The notes under the pieces are model-generated. The model was not told the DNA's origin. It did not search any database and was given only the letters and a program-made list of their open reading frames with translations. The translations under genes and the position numbers were made by a program. This document shows positions 14,253-14,314 of a DNA stretch of 14,314 nucleotides, piece after piece (positions within the stretch are counted from its first letter, which is position 1; every line of letters begins with the position of its first letter). Source of the stretch: an uncultured Catenibacterium sp. (GTDB lineage Bacteria > Bacillota_I > Bacilli_A > Erysipelotrichales > Coprobacillaceae); assembly GCA_900764725.1 (NCBI GenBank), contig CAAFPB010000232.1, forward strand, positions 1-14,314. The letters run 5' to 3'.

Positions 14253-14314
14253 ATGGAATTTATTATTGATACTGTAGATTTAGAAGAAATTAGAGATGCA
14301 GTGGATCACTTACC
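14253..14314 (+). CDS. Fructose-6-phosphate aldolase / transaldolase-like protein (5' end only)
   Basis: Only the first 20 codons are present; the gene runs off the right edge. The peptide MEFIIDTVDLEEIRDAVDHL matches the N-terminus of the small transaldolase/fructose-6-phosphate aldolase family (E. coli FsaA begins MELYLDTSD; B. subtilis Tal has the same FxDTANxxEIR pattern), including the buried Asp6 of the DT motif. AAGGGAGA at 14238-14245 supports the start, four bases after the activase stop. In E. coli, fsaA is beside ybiW-ybiY and fsaB near pflD-pflC, where the aldolase cleaves 1-deoxyfructose-6-phosphate. The same job is likely here. The catalytic lysine lies outside the window, so aldolase and transaldolase cannot be told apart. 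Confidence 0.72.
   Translation, partial: MEFIIDTVDLEEIRDAVDHL

Noticed and set aside
22..14314. CRISPR arrays, tRNA or rRNA genes, insertion sequences
   Set aside because: I saw no regularly spaced repeats, cloverleaf-like tRNA sequence, rRNA segments or transposase genes; nearly the whole window is protein-coding.

Overview
The window reads as a low-GC, Gram-positive anaerobe (Bacillota). The DNA is AT-rich, most starts carry AGGAGG-type ribosome binding sites, promoters are of the sigma-A kind, and the gene content (selenium/molybdenum hydroxylase maturation genes, a glycyl radical enzyme with its activase) is typical of strict anaerobes of the animal gut. A member of the Erysipelotrichia or a related clostridial group is my guess, not something the sequence proves. 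The first 21 bases are not genomic: they match the end of an Illumina sequencing adapter, so this is the raw left end of an assembled contig.

Region 1 (22-6573, + strand) is one tight operon behind a terminator and a good promoter. In order it encodes a MoeA-like molybdopterin-binding protein with a Cys-rich tail, a one-domain ModE-type regulator, a DUF3343 putative Se/S carrier, selenophosphate synthetase SelD, the YedF sulfurtransferase-like protein, YqeB (EF2563 family), a class V aminotransferase of the cysteine desulfurase type, and a YqeC-XdhC fusion. Together they look like the machinery that makes labile selenium for, and matures, a selenium-dependent molybdenum hydroxylase. No selA or selB and no hydroxylase structural gene lie in the window.

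Region 2 (6557-10949) starts with a small unknown minus-strand gene that converges on the operon. A divergent intergenic stretch with two inverted repeats follows. Next come a 1039-residue ABC transporter that fuses ATPase, membrane segments and a very large extracellular domain, and an RpiR-type SIS-domain regulator 11 bases behind it. A strong terminator closes this unit.

Region 3 (10975-14314) has a promoter overlapped by two near-identical 14-bp sites spaced 21 bp apart. It drives a PflD/YbiW-clade glycyl radical enzyme, its radical SAM activase and the start of a fructose-6-phosphate aldolase/transaldolase-like gene cut by the window edge. This triad matches the anhydrosugar-phosphate pathway described for E. 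coli PflD/YbiW with FsaA/FsaB, in which 1,5-anhydrohexitol-6-phosphate is opened to 1-deoxyfructose-6-phosphate and cleaved to glyceraldehyde-3-phosphate and hydroxyacetone. The neighbouring RpiR protein is the natural candidate for sensing the sugar phosphate.
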